A stretch of DNA of 64,000 bases from Dryocosmus kuriphilus (lineage: Eukaryota > Arthropoda > Insecta > Hymenoptera > Cynipidae), in assembly GCA_038277395.1 (NCBI GenBank), contig CM076189.1, forward strand, positions 114,312,252 to 114,376,251, read 5' to 3'. Below are positions 34,205-46,160 of this stretch, piece by piece; position 1 is the stretch's first letter, and the number at the start of each line of letters is the position of its first letter. The position numbers were made by a program, and so were the translations under genes. The notes beneath the pieces were generated by a model, which saw nothing but the letters and a program-made list of their open reading frames with translations, did no database searches and had not been told where the DNA came from.

Positions 34205-35655
34205 ATGGTGCTTAATAGATTTTAAGGGTTTTAAGAGAAGTTGTGAGTTTTGAGGTATGTTATGGGATTTAGGGGACATTAAGAGAGTGTAAGGGATTTA
34301 ATGTGTTTAAGAGGTTGAAAACACTTGTTGGTGTTTCAAGGGGTTTAGGGATTTTTGAGGTCTTAAATGATGTTCAAAGGGTTTAAGACATTTAGGTACC
34401 TTATACGATATATAAATTTTAAGGATTTTTCGGGACTTAAAAGATGTTAAAGGAATTTATCGAGATTTAAGGAATGTAAGTGATTTTAATCGATTTTCAA
34501 GATTTTTAGAGATTTTAAGGGCTTTAAAGGGTTTTAAAGTATTTTCGTGTACTTATGGGATTTTAAAGGTTCTTAAGTGAACTGAAGGGTTTTAGGATAT
34601 TTCAGTTAGGTTTAAGTGCTTTTAAATGATTTTAAGTGTATTAGGGACCTCCAGGTATTTAAATAATTCTAAAATTTTTTTTAGTATATTCTGGGATATA
34701 TGGGTTTAAATGATTTAATGTATTTTAGGTGTTTCAAGGGACTTCAAGGGCCTAGTCGGTTAAAGGGTTATTAAGGGCTTTAAAACTTGTAAGGAATTTA
34801 GGGATTTTCAGGGTTTGAGGGGCTTCTAGAATTTTAAGTGTCTTAACGTTTTAAGGGATTCAAGAAATTTACGTAATTTTAAGATGATTTAAGAGTTGTA
34901 AGGAATTTTAAGAGATTTAAAGGATTTAAGGGACTTTAGGAAATTTAAGGACTTTTCAGGGGCTTTGAGAACTTAAAAAATTTTAAGGCATTTAATGGAC
35001 TTTAAAGGATTTTAATATATCTAGAGGATTTAAAGTATTTTCGGAGCCTTAAGGGTTTCAAAGGAGCTTAAGTGAGTTTAGTGGCTTAAAATGTTTAAAG
35101 GATATAATGGGTTCTCGATTTTTAAGGCATTTAAGGATTTTTTGGATTTTATAGGCTTAAAATTTTGCGGAACTAATTCACTTGAAGGATTTAAAGGATT
35201 TAAGGAAGTTAAGTAGTTGTAAGAGATTTAGAGGTTTTTAAGAGGTTTTAACGGACTTTGGGTATATGAGGTTTTGAAAGATTTAAAGAGTATTAATAGT
35301 TAATATATTTTAAGGGATTTCCGAGGTTTAAGGTATTGAATGAATTTGAATGATTTTAGCAGTTTGTGGATTAAAGGAATTTTAGGCATCTAGAAAGGGG
35401 GTTTAGGATTTTCGTGTATTTTAGAGCTTTTAATATATTTTAATATTTTAAAGGTTCCCTGTGTTTCGAAGGGGCTTAAGTGCTTTAAGAGTTTTAAAGG
35501 TTTTAAGGGATATTAAGATATTTAAATGTTTAAGGGATTTAAAATTTGTAAAGCGTTTTAAGGGTTTTTATCTCTAAAGGGATTTTATTTGTTTCATGCA
35601 TTTGAAGGTTTTTAGAGGAATTTTCAGGGATTTTGAGGGGTTTTAAGCGATTCAA
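34205..35655. repeat. Block C array, (TTTTAAGGGA)n
   Basis: About 1.45 kb of degenerate 9-12 bp repeats around TTTTAAGGGATTTAAGG. No coding potential. It precedes bridge block copy 2. Confidence 0.85.
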
Positions 35656-36135
35656 TATTCAAACAATCTGAAATCAGCAGGTTGAAGTTTTAAATCAGTA
35701 TTTAGAAATGCACGATTCCATTTCTCCTTCTTTATTTTAGTTTTTCATCATTTTCCAGAAATATTTAAGGGTTTCATATGAAAAAGAATTACTCGTTTAG
35801 GATACGCTTTCGGATTTTAATCTGAACGACTTGAGCCAATGAAATTTCACTTTTCACCGATTTTCTAAAGAATATGTTGATTTTCTATTAAAACGAAAAA
35901 TTATTTTTTTATCAAAAAGAGTACGAAAATGTTTTGCTTTTTGGACGCAAAATAATCGCGAGATTTCCCAGACTTTCTTGTTGAGGTTCTGGGTTCAAAT
36001 CAGTCTAGATCCACTGTGGTCTAGTCGATGGCACCTACCCGACCCTATGCGTCAGTAAATATGCGGAGGGGTTCCGAATTAATTGTTTAGCTGGGATATG
36101 CAAAAATAATGCACAGTCTTTCCTGCGTATGTGTG
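35656..36135 (+). repeat. Bridge block, copy 2
   Basis: Matches 2143-2850 and 46161-46935: TTTTTCATCATTTTCCAGAA, ATCTGAACGACTTGAGCCAA, TTTTTGGACGCAAAATAATC, TAGATCCACTGTGG, TTCCGAATTAATTGTTTAGC, GCAAAAATAATGCACAGTCT. It is shorter than the other copies because the interval between CCACTGTGG and the exon is deleted. Confidence 0.75.
36025..36054 (+). CDS. Possible 30-nt microexon
   Basis: Positioned as the exons of the other two bridge blocks. Acceptor GTGGTCTAG (weak polypyrimidine tract) and donor GTAAAT. Two bases, nine codons, one base: DGTYPTLCV, keeping the 1-1 phase. The deletion in front of it may have damaged the original acceptor, so this could be a decayed exon. Confidence 0.35.
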
Positions 36136-36488
36136 AGATGTCATTTTCATTTCATATCATTTTCAGTGCAACTTTTTTAAAAATTTTATTTTCAGTTTAT
36201 TCATTTTGTTTCGTCTTGTGACTTATTTTTGGGTCAATTTGCATTTCGTTTTATTTTTATTGACATTTCCATTTTATTACACTTTTAATGTAATTTATAG
36301 TTCATCTTATTTTAATTATCATTTTCATTTCATTTAATTTTCAGTGTCACTTTTAATTTAATTTAATTTATATGGACGTTATCATTTGATTCCATTTCCA
36401 TTGTCATTTTTAGCTTTGCTTTCATTTCATTTCATTTTCAGCGTCATTCTCATTTTCTTTCGCTTTATTATAATTTTGATTTACTTAT
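36136..36488. repeat. Block A array
   Basis: TTTTCATTTCATTTTCAGTG repeats as at 2970-3640 and 46936-47494, between the bridge and block B. Confidence 0.8.
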
Positions 36489-39080
36489 TTGGAATCTCAA
36501 AAGGCTTCAAAAGACCTCAAAGACTGCAAAAGATTTCAAAGATTTCAAAAGTTATCAAAGAGTATTAAAACCTTCGAAAAACTTCAAAATACTTCAAGAA
36601 TCTTAAAAATAACTCACAGGACTTCAGCAGACCTCATAAGACTTCAAGGGACTTTAAAATACTTCAGAATAATTTACAAGGCTTCAAAAACTTTAAAATT
36701 CTTCAACAGGATTCAAAGATTTCGAAACACTTCAAAATACTTCAAAAGACTTTAAAATACTTCACAAGACTTTATAAGACGTACAATATTTTAAAGTACT
36801 TCATCAGACTTCAGACCCTTCCAAAGACTTCAAAAGAATTCAAAAAACTTCGAGAGAGTTCAACAGTCTTCAAAAGATTTCAAAAACTTCGCAAGCCTAC
36901 AAGAGACTTCAAAGACATCAGAGACTCTAAAGGAATTCAAAACATTTCACAAGATTTGAAGTGACTGTAAGGGACCTCAAGAGACTTTAAAAGACCCCAA
37001 GAGAGGTTAAAAGGTTTCTCAGAGCTTAGGCAAACCTCACTAATTTACAAGGGACTTTAAGAGACTTCGCAAGACTTTACAAGACGTCAAAGACTTTAAA
37101 ATATTTGAACAGAATACAAAGACTTCAAAAGATGTCAAAATAAATACAAAATCTTCAGAAGACTTCAGAAGAACACGCAAGACTTCAAGATACTTTAAAA
37201 GATGTTATAAGACTTGATAAGACGTTGAAATTCTTAATGGAACATCCAACGATTTCAACAGACCTGAAAGACTTCAAAAGACTTGAAAAGTCTTCAAATA
37301 ACTTGGAAAGACTTCGCAAGACCACAAAAGACTTCGAAGCCATCAGAGGCTTTAAAGTATTTCAAAACACTTCAAAAGACTTTAAAAGACTTCGAAAGAT
37401 TTCAAAACGCTTCACTAGGATTCAAGAAACATTAAAAGTCCTCAGGAGGCTTCAAAAGCTTTCGGAAGATTTCAGCAGTCTTCACAAGAATGCAAGGGAA
37501 TTCGAAAGTTTTCGCAAGACATGGTAAGGCGTCAAAGACTTTAAAATGCTTCAAAAAATTTCAAGACTTCAGAAGACCTCGCAAGACTTCAAGATACATT
37601 AAAAGGCTTCAGGAACCTTGATATGACATTAAAATGTTCATGAAACTTCCAAAGATTTCAACAGATTTCAAAACACTTCACAAGACTTCAAGAGACTTTA
37701 AAGGATTTGAAGTGGCTTTAAAATATTTCACAATACTTTAACAAACCTCGCAAGACTTCAAGGGACTTTAGAAGACTTCACAAGGCTTCGCAAGATTTCA
37801 AGGACTTTTAATACTTAAACAGATTTCAAACACTGCAAAAGACTTCAAAATTATTTTAAAAAATTGAAAGGAGTTCAGAAGACTTCGCAAAGTTGCAGGG
37901 TACTTTAGAGACATTTCCAAGGCTTCACAATACATCAAAATGCTTCATGCAACGTCCAAATATTTCAACAGACCTGAAAGACTTTGAAAGGATTCAGCTC
38001 TCTTCAAAAGACTTTAAAAGACTTAGCAAGATTACGAAAGGCTTCAAAGACATCAGGGGCTTTAGATAATTCAAAGCTCTTCACAAAATTTCAAGTGACT
38101 TTAGACGACTTGAAGATACATTAGAAGACTTCAAGAGACTTTAAAATATTTCGCAGGTCTTAGGCAGACCATACTAAGATTCAAAGACATCAAAGGGCTT
38201 AAAGGAATTCAAAGTACTCCAAGAGCATGTAAATAACTTCCAAGAACCTCTGAAGATTTCAAGAGATTTTAAAAGACTTCACAAGACTTTATAAGACGTC
38301 AAAAGCTTTAAAATATTTGAACAAACCTAAAAAACTTGAAAAGATGTCAAAGGAATTCAAAACACTTCAGAAGACTTCAGAAGAACTCGCAAGACTTCAA
38401 GATATATTAAGAGACGTCGTAAGACTTCATAATACTTTCAAATGCTTTATGAAATATTCAACGATTTGAACAGACCTGAAAGACTTCAAAAGGCTTGAAA
38501 AGTCCTCAGATGATTTGGGAAAACTTCCCAAGGCTATAAAAGACTTCAAAGTGATCAGAGAATTAAAAGGACTTCGAAAAACTTCACAAGGCTTCAAGAG
38601 ACGTTGAAAGTCCTCGAGAGGCTCCAAAAGACTTTGGAGGACTTCAGGATTCTTCAAAAGACTGCATGTGATTTCAAATATTTTCACAAGACTTGACAAG
38701 GAGTCAAAGACATTAAAATAGCTCAAAAAATTTCAAAAGACTTCAGAAGATTTGGCAAGACTTCAGGTTATACTAAAAGAATCCAGAACTCTTGACAAGG
38801 CCTTAAAATTCTTTATGAAACTTCCAAGGATTTCAGTAGACCCGAAAGACTCCAACGGAATTCAAAAAACTTCAAAAGAATTCACAAGAGAACAAAAGAC
38901 ATCAGAGACATCAGAGAGTTGGAAGGAATTCAAAACAATTCCAGAGCACGGAAATAAGTTCCAAAGACTTCACAAGATTTCAAAAGATTTCAAAAAACTT
39001 CACAAGACTTCAAAAGACTTCAAAGGACCTGAAGGGACCTTAAAATATTTCGCAGTATTTTAGCAGACCTCGTGAGATGT
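36489..39080. repeat. Block B array, (ACTTCAAAAG)n, 2.6 kb
   Basis: Degenerate repeat of about 10 bp, consensus ACTTCAAAAG with ACTTTAAAAG variants. Because 10 is not a multiple of 3, the translation has a ten-residue period (SKDFKRLQKT-like), giving spurious ORFs such as 36489-36755, 37225-37527 and 38752-39063, and mirror ones on the minus strand. These are not genes. A runs recur about once per helical turn. Confidence 0.9.
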
Positions 39081-39431
39081 TATCAATATAATCTTTTCTT
39101 CCTTTGCTTCTCTACTCCGGGTCACGGTGCTTATTTCTATTATTAGAGGGAGGGAAAAACGTTTTTGTTTAGGATCCTTTAAACGCCTCACTATTGTTTT
39201 TGTCTAGGAACTCGTCAAATGGGTGCATTCCATCCTGGGTGTTTTTCTGGCTAGTTGGGGGTGGTAAATAAATCCTCACAAATTCTCGCTTCCCTAACAG
39301 CCTGCCTAAAGCCACTTGGGTAGTCCTTTTCTCCGACCCTCTCCTTGCTAATAGTCTCTCTGCTACGTCCTTAGTGACCTTATTTTTTCCTTAGGTTACA
39401 CATAACAAAGGAAAAAGGAATCCCTTTTGTT

Positions 39432-39734
39432 TTAAAATTCGACTATCATCTTTACGGTACCGTTAGGGGTGAGGAGGTGCTTTTCCCAATATCCCGAGAA
39501 GGAAAATGTGGTGCACTCGTATAGCGTGCCGTCCTGGCCAAAACCGGGTTGAGGTACTGCGGAGGTGCTGCTGAGAGAGTTGGAGGAGTAGTGGACCGAG
39601 GTAGCCTCCGTGGAGTCTCGTAGAGACCAATAACACGGGTGAGCAATGAGCTGGTACAGGCTAGGCACCCCCTCTCCGTCGTCACTACTGGTGCCGGAGT
39701 CGGTGTCCCCTATAGCAATGGGGGGGGGGGGCAA
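39432..39734 (-). other. Unrecognised ORF in the LTR fragment
   Basis: 100 residues: an acidic start (IGDTDSGTSSDDGEG), then a Ser/Tyr/Pro-rich middle and an aromatic end (FSFSGYWEKHLLTPNGTV). The start abuts a G12 run. Probably part of the element's gag region; no known domain seen. Confidence 0.3.
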
Positions 39735-39983
39735 TTCTGCTTCCTTCCTTTCTCCCTTGGGGGGGGGGGGGGAGAGAGAAAGGGGATGGAAAGAGTGGAG
39801 GGGTTAGTTGTAACGGGGCAGGATTAGAATCGAAGGAAGCGGCGAGGAAACGTGGAAGGCATAGGGGAGCTGGTAGAATGTGTGAGAAGTGAGGGGGAGA
39901 AAGACTCGGGAGTGTGATCGGCGGCCAAGGAGAGGACGTCACTGTCCGGAGTTTCGTGGGTGGTTGGTTTGGGGGGGGGGGGG
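39720..39983. repeat. Three poly-G runs
   Basis: G12 at 39720-39731, G14 at 39759-39772 and G13 at 39971-39983 on the plus strand, all inside the LTR fragment. They could form G-quadruplexes and are assembly-error hotspots. The C16 at 4236-4251 is the only comparable run elsewhere. Confidence 0.9.
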
Positions 39984-40146
39984 TGCGGGAGAAGGAAGCC
40001 ATTTTCCCGGAGTCGGCGGTCTCTGGAGGGGTATAGAGAAGATGGAAGTGTCCCGAGGAAGGTGGGTGGTGGATGTCCAGGTCGGGAACAACTGGGAAGG
40101 AGGGGGTAGTGCTTCCTGTGGAGGTGCCAGGAGGCTTAGCGGTACC

Positions 40147-40548
40147 CTAGGAAGAGCTTCGCTGGATACCGACTCTCCTCGAAGCGACACTCGAAGAGCT
40201 TTCGTGGGGCTTCGATTTTGCGGGAGTTAAGCCGAGGTGAGGTTCGGCGAAGAAGGCCGGAAGGCGAAGTACACACGGTTCGGTGGGGATGGCCTTGCGT
40301 TTCTTGGAGCGCGGGTCACTGGTGCCGGCGGGAACTCGCAGAACTTTCTTTAGTAAAAAGAGTGGTCGTGTCTCGAGCTCAGGTTGAGCTGGGTCATATT
40401 CGTCCTGGGCCCGCCGTAGTTCTTCGTTCCGTTGCCGTAGTCGCGTGTTCCTGTTCGGCCGGGGCCGCCTATGTCGGTTGCCCGGGATGGATGGTCGTCG
40501 GCGATGGTTATAGGATTCTTTTGCAGGAGAGACGGGGGGCACTTTCAC
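40147..40548 (-). pseudogene. Gag-like basic ORF of the LTR fragment
   Basis: 133 residues, strongly basic, with RRRPSIPGNRHRRPRPNRN, then TRLRQRNEELRRAQDEYDPA (possible short coiled coil) and KKVLRVPAGTSDPRSKKRK. Its place downstream of the putative LTR and primer site suggests a gag N-terminus. I do not recognise the family and no zinc knuckle is visible. Confidence 0.3.
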
Positions 40549-40740
40549 CCCGAGGGTTGCGCCAATGTCACCGTATGCCTTCGGACTAATAGACGCCGAA
40601 GACGCAGGGTGACGTCGGGCAGAGCAACGGTCGCCAATGACACTACGCTCAACCAGGCTGCGACAGGCGCCAAAGCGAAGGCTTCGGGCCGAGGGGTCAC
40701 TGGTTCAGCGTAGGACGTCGGGCCTTGAGTGGCGCCAAGG

Positions 40741-41086
40741 ACACTAGGAAGGAAGAGGAAGAGTGGGAAGAGGGTAGAAGCTTCTAGTCCAACTAGAAAA
40801 AAAAAATAGCTCAAAATTGCTTTTAGGCTATTTATTTCTCCGCAGAGGATCTAACCTCGATGCAATGCGAGAGAGTTCTCACTCGCTACAGACCGCTCCC
40901 CCGTATTTATGGGATGAGTACAGGATCCGAACGCCACCCACGTGGAAGGGAGGTAAAGCATCATTGGCTGAACCGAGAGCGAGCCGGCTCGCTGATTGGC
41001 CGACTCTCTCCGCACTGAGAGCGTAGCGGAAAGACCAACGCACTCCCTTCCGCGTGACCGGCGTCCGCATTCTGGGACATCAAACA
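40741..41086 (-). promoter_or_regulatory. Putative LTR with promoter and polyA signal
   Basis: Minus-strand order: TGTTTG start at 41086, CCAAT boxes (plus-strand ATTGG at 40995-40999 and 40963-40967), TATA-like CATAAATACGG (40902-40913), polyA signal AATAAA (plus TTTATT 40831-40836). This order and spacing fit U3-R-U5. A 14-bp perfect palindrome GCGAGCCGGCTCGC lies near 40980. Confidence 0.5.
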
Positions 41087-41742
41087 ATTATTATTAAATT
41101 CAGCGTCCTAAATTAATAAAAATTGTACATTAAAATATCTAATCCTAATGTCCCTACGATTTCCTACGCTGAGGAACTTGAATCTTAATTCTACCTCTAT
41201 TATTACAGAAGTTATGATTTTATGCGCAGAGTAAAGTATTAATTAATAAAATAAAATTTTTTTAGAGCTTAGCATAATAATGATCAATTTAAAAGAAAAA
41301 TAAGTCCAATTAATCATTAATCTACGTCTCCTATTTACATACTTTACTCGTAAAAGAAAACGAACATTATTTCGTAATCTCCAATAGTAATAAAGTATTA
41401 TTTACCTTAACTAACTTATCCGTCGTAATTCTTAGTATTGTTAATTTATTCAGCAATTTTATGTCGTATACCTGCATTCCGTAAACCGGCCCTTGCAAGG
41501 ATTCATTAAAAAAAAAGAAGCTAAATATATCCTGAAACGAAAATCAAGGAAAGGATTTATTTTTAAATTTTAAAAAATAGTTAAATATGTATTCTGAAAA
41601 GAAAAAGCAAAAGCCAGGAAACCTCGAGAAAAATTTGATCAGGATTTTTCTTGATGTTTCGTGTTGTGCGACGCGGATAGACGCGGCTGTGTGTAAGAAA
41701 GAGATGGAGCGTGACTCGACGCGGCGCCCCACCCGACTATGT

Positions 41743-41779
<37 letters not shown>

Positions 41780-42061
41780 TCTCGTGTCACTGTGTACCGG
41801 TTTGGGTCCTTGCAAGGCCGTTTGAGTCATCATGGAAAGCTGGCGCGTCGTCACTATCTTATTCGGGGATCGACCATCTGTCACGTGGGCATTGTTCGAG
41901 CTCATTAGAAAGCAATTTGGTATCTCCGGAATGCGAAGAATGTCACGTACGGGAACTCGGAAAGCAGTTTGGCATCTCTGGAATACGCAAACTTTAGGTT
42001 CCGGCAGGAAAATTCCAGACGTGCCATATGGTCGATTTCCGAAAAGATCTTGTGGCACACA
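41087..42061. other. Spacer with GA microsatellite and 62-bp duplication
   Basis: AT-rich first half, then a GC-richer stretch with (GA)n at 41749-41777 and two imperfect tandem units of about 62 bp (near 41880-41941 and 41942-41998; shared GAAAGCAATTTGGTATCTC and GGAATGCGAA). A 136-residue plus-strand frame crosses the GA run; I do not believe it is a gene. Confidence 0.55.
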
Positions 42062-42895
42062 ACAAAGACTTCAACGGACTTTAAAAGACTCACAAGGTTT
42101 TGTAAGACGTCAAAAACTTTAAGGAACTTTAACAGGCTTCAAAGATATCAAAAGACTTCAAAAGACTTAAAAAAATTGACAAAACTTCAAAAGACTTCAT
42201 AGGACTTTAAGGTATATGAAGAGACTGCATAAGACTTTAAAATGCTTCATGTTCCTTCCAAAGATTTTAGCAGATCTAAAAGACTTTGAAAGACTTCGAC
42301 AGTCTTCAAAAGACATGAAAATTTTTCAAAAAAGTGAAAAGACTTCCAAAAAAAAGACTTCAAATATTTCAAAGTGTTTAAAAGAATCTAAGGGATTTTA
42401 AGGGATCTTAAGGGATTTAAATTATTTGAAGTGATTTGTGAGTCTTAGGGTTTTTGAAGGATTTTAATTGAGTTTAGTGTCCTAAAGGGTTCAAAAGGTT
42501 TAATAGGTTCACGAGTTTTAACGCATTTAAGGGGTTACTGTATTTTCAAGAGGTTTAAGTGCTTTACGAGTTTTAAAGGTTTTAAGGTACTTAAAGGGTT
42601 TTAAATATTGTAAGGGATTTAGAAGGTCTAAAGCATTTTCTGGGTTAAAAAATTTTTTTTCAGTGTTATTTTCATTTACTTCCATTTTCAGTGATATTCT
42701 GATTTCATTTTATTTTTATTGCTATTTGCATTTACTTACTGAAAAATACAAAGAAATTCAAAAAACTTCAAAGGCTTCAAAAAACTTCAAATATTTCAGA
42801 AGCCTTCAAAAGATATTAAAAGCTTTCAAAAAACTTCACAAGACTTCAAGAGACATTAGAATATTTTGCAGGATTTTAAAAGACGCTCTAAGAAA
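42062..42895. repeat. Mini unit: B, C, A, B arrays
   Basis: Block B (42062-42375), block C (42376-42650), block A (42655-42740) and block B (42745-42895), a compressed version of the composite intron unit without a bridge block or exon. Confidence 0.75.
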
Positions 42896-43384
42896 CTAAT
42901 ACCCCTACTTTAAAAATTTTTCTCTTTCCTTTCATGAAAATGGTCTAACAACTCCTATTCTGAATTCTGATCTAGCGTAGTTGTGTCATTCATCGATTAC
43001 ATAGCCGATGTTCTCAAATATATCTATTTTTATAAATAACATTAAAGTGATCAACGATCTGTTACAAACATAAAATTTTAAAGAAAGTGACGATAAATGG
43101 ATGCAAAGAGCAACATATAGAATTTCCATAGAAATGTATATTATAATCATGAGGTGAATATCATTTCCGCCAACATGTCGACAGGCCGGAAATTCGTACG
43201 CTTAAATTCACACATAATTCAGATTCAATGAAATCAGTCAAATACCATTTCAAATTCCAAATTCAACAAGTCGACGAGATTCTGAATACTTATCGATCAG
43301 CGGAACCGAAGAGTCGTTGGATGGAATAAAGGATGATGAATACTCGGTCCCGATTCTAAAGAAGTTCTCATAAGGGAACACAAA
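42896..43384. other. Unique spacer, no gene
   Basis: Non-repetitive AT-rich sequence between arrays. An acceptor-donor-like pair (AACATATAG ... GTGAAT, about 43129-43153) encloses a frame with a stop in the shared phase. Nothing else seen. Confidence 0.5.
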
Positions 43385-45955
43385 TGAATTCAAGGGAATT
43401 CAAATAACCCTCAAAGACCTCAAAAGCCTTCAAAGACTTCAAAACCCTTTAAAAGATATCAAAAGCCTTTAAGAGGTTTCGCAGCATTTCCTTCAGCAGA
43501 CCCCACAAAACTTCAAAGGAGTTTAAAGCAATTCAAAAGACTTTAGAAGACTTCAAAGACTTTAGAATACTTCAACAGATTTCAAACACTTCAAAAGACT
43601 TCAAAAGGTTTCAAAAGAATTTAGAAGACTTCCCAAGAATTAATAAGACGTCCAGGACTTAAAAATATTTCAACAGATTTCGAAGACGTCAGGCGACTAA
43701 GAAACTTCAGAAAACTTCAGAAGACGTCACAAGGATGCAAGATACTTTAAAAGACTTCATAGGACTTCACAAGACTTTAAAATGCTTCATGATACTTCCA
43801 AACATTTCAACAGAACTGAATGAATTCAAAAAACTTCAACAGCCTTCATACTACTTTAAAAGAATTCGCAAGATTATAAGAGAATCCAAAGACATCAGAG
43901 ATCTTAAAGGAATTCAAAACACTTTACAAGACTTTAAGGGACTTAAAAAGTTTTCGCAGGACTTCAGCAGACATCACGATACTTCAAGGACTTTTTAAAA
44001 GACTTCGTGACTTTAAAAGACATCAAAGACTTTAAAATACTTCAACATACTTCAAAAACCTCGAAACTTCAAAAACTTCAAAAGGCATTAGAAGATCCCT
44101 CAAAGCTTCAAGATACTTTCAAAGCCTTCATGAATATTCCAAAGATTTCAACAGAACTGAAAAACTTTAAAAGGTGCCAGCAGTTTTTAGAAGACTTTAA
44201 ATGACTTCGCAAGACTGCAAGTGACTTCAAAGACATGAGGGACTTTAAAGGAATTAAAAATACTTCAAGAGAATTCTAATCACTTCTAAAGACTGCAAAA
44301 GACTTTAAAGGACTTCAAGACACTTCACAAGAATTCAAGGGGTTTTAAAAGACTTCATAAAATTTTACAAGACGTCAAAGGCTTTATAATACTTCCACAG
44401 AATTGAATACTTCAAAATACTTCAAAAGACTTCAGAGGATCCCTCAAAGCTTCAAGATATCTTAAAAGTCTTTAAAATGCTTCACGAAAATTCCAAAGAT
44501 TTCAACAGAATTGAATGACTTTAAGGGGAGTCAGTGGTCTTCAAAAGACTTTAAAAGACTTCGTAAGATTACGAGATACTTCAAAGACATTAGAGACTTT
44601 AAGGGAATTCAAATGAATTCAAGGGAATTCAAATGACATTCAAAGATATCAAAAGGCTTTAAAAGACTTCAAAACCCTTCACAAGACATGAAAAGGCTTT
44701 AAGGGCTTTCGCAGCACTTCAGCAGACCTCACAAAACTACGAGGGAGTTTAAGGTACCTCGCAAGACTTTAGAAGACGTCAAAGACTTTAAGCTACTTCA
44801 GCAGACTTCAGAGCCTTCATAATACTTCAAAAGCATTTAAAAGAATTAAAAAGACTTCCCAAGACTTTATAATGTCAAGGACTTTATAATGTCAAGGACC
44901 TTAAAGTACTTTAACAGATTTCGAAAATATGAGGAGACTAAGAAGCTTCAGAAAACTTCAAAAAAACTTCACAAGGTTGCAAGATACTTTAAAAGATTTC
45001 ATAAGACTCCATAAGACCTTAAAACGCTTCACGAAACTTCCAAAGATTTCAACAGACCTGAAAGAATTCAAAAAGCCTCAACAGCCTTCAAACTACTTTA
45101 AAAGAATTCACAAGATTACGAGAAACTCGAAAGACATCAGAGACCTTAAAGTAATTCTAAATACTTCACAAGACTTTAAGAGAATTAAAAAATTTTCGCA
45201 GGACTTCAGCAGACCTCACGATACTTCAAGGACCTTTTAAAAGGATTCGTGACTTTAAAAGACGTCAAAGACTTTAAAACACTTCAGCATACTTCAAAGA
45301 CCTCAACAAGCTTCAAAAACTTCAAAAGGCTTCAGAAGATCCCTCAAAGCTTCAAGATACTTTGAAATTCTTCATGAATATTCCAAAGATTCCAACAGAC
45401 CTGCAAATTTTAAAAGATTTCAGCAGCCTTCAAAAGACTTTAAAATACATCGCAAGATTGAAAGAGAAGTCAAAGACATGAGGGCCTTTAAATACATTCA
45501 AAAGGCTTCAAGAGCATTCTAATTACCTCCAAAGACTGCAAAAGACTTTAAAAGACTTTAAAGCACTTCACAAAGAGTCAAGGAGCTTTACAGAAGTTTA
45601 CAGGACTGTAGCAGACTTCACAAAACTTCAAGGGATTTTAAAAGACTTCACAAGGCTTTAAAAGACGTCAAAGGAGTTAAAATAATTCCACAGACACTGA
45701 AGATTTCAGGAGACTTCAAAAGACGTCAAAAGCCTTCAAAAGACTTCCGAGGAGTTAGCGGGACTGAAGATACTTTAAAAGACTTAATAAAACTTCATAA
45801 GACTTCAAAATGCTTCATGATGCTTGCAACGATTTCAATAGAGCTGAAAGACTTCAAAAGACTTGAACAGTCTTCAAAAGACTTTAAAAGCCGCAAAAGA
45901 CCTTAAAGGACGTCAAAGACTTTAAAATGCTTCCACAGCATTCAAGGGCTTAAAG
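43385..45955. repeat. Block B array, 2.6 kb
   Basis: (ACTTCAAAAG)n-type array. Two internal stretches about 1.2 kb apart are near copies: 43720-44200 and 44950-45440 share GCTTCATGATACTTCCAAA, then TTTCAACAGAACTGAA and TCGCAGGACTTCAGCAGAC. This shows a higher-order unit of about 1.2 kb. Spurious Lys-rich ORFs at 43735-43998 and 44929-45240 are paralogous products of it. Confidence 0.85.
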
Positions 45956-46160
45956 ATTTTAAATGAATTAATTCATTTTATTGGTTTAATGTATTTAAGA
46001 GGTTTTTAAGTTTTTAAGGGATTTTAATGGGTTTTAAGAAGTTTAAAAGTTTTTAAGGTATTTTAGGTGTTTTAAGAGTTTTTAAGGAATCTTAAGAAAT
46101 TCGGAGATTTTAAGGGGTTTAAAATCTTATTGTGTGTTGCGGGCTTGAGGTATTTAAGGA
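45956..46160. repeat. Short block C array
   Basis: About 200 bp of TTTTAAGGGATTTTAATGGG-type repeats leading into bridge block copy 3. Confidence 0.75.

Larger units (their letters stand above)
39081..41086 (-). mobile_element. LTR retroelement fragment, 5' part
   Basis: GC-rich insert in an AT-rich intron. Read on the minus strand, 41086 down to about 40741 looks like an LTR: it begins TGTTTGATGTCCCAGAATGC, has two CCAAT boxes, a TATA-like CCATAAATACGG and an AATAAA, and is followed by TGGCGCCACTCAAGGCCC, a primer-binding-site-like sequence. The interior has gag-like frames and three G runs. No pol and no second LTR are visible; 39081-39430 is unassigned. The exact LTR 3' end is unclear. 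Confidence 0.5.

Noticed and set aside
36489..39080. CRISPR array
   Set aside because: Repeats are short, degenerate and contiguous without spacers, in eukaryotic DNA; a minisatellite.
41587..41997. 136-residue plus-strand frame
   Set aside because: Half of it is the GA microsatellite and a local 62-bp duplication; no motif and no conserved start.
43129..43152. Possible microexon in the unique spacer
   Set aside because: Contains an in-frame stop in the shared phase and a weak acceptor.
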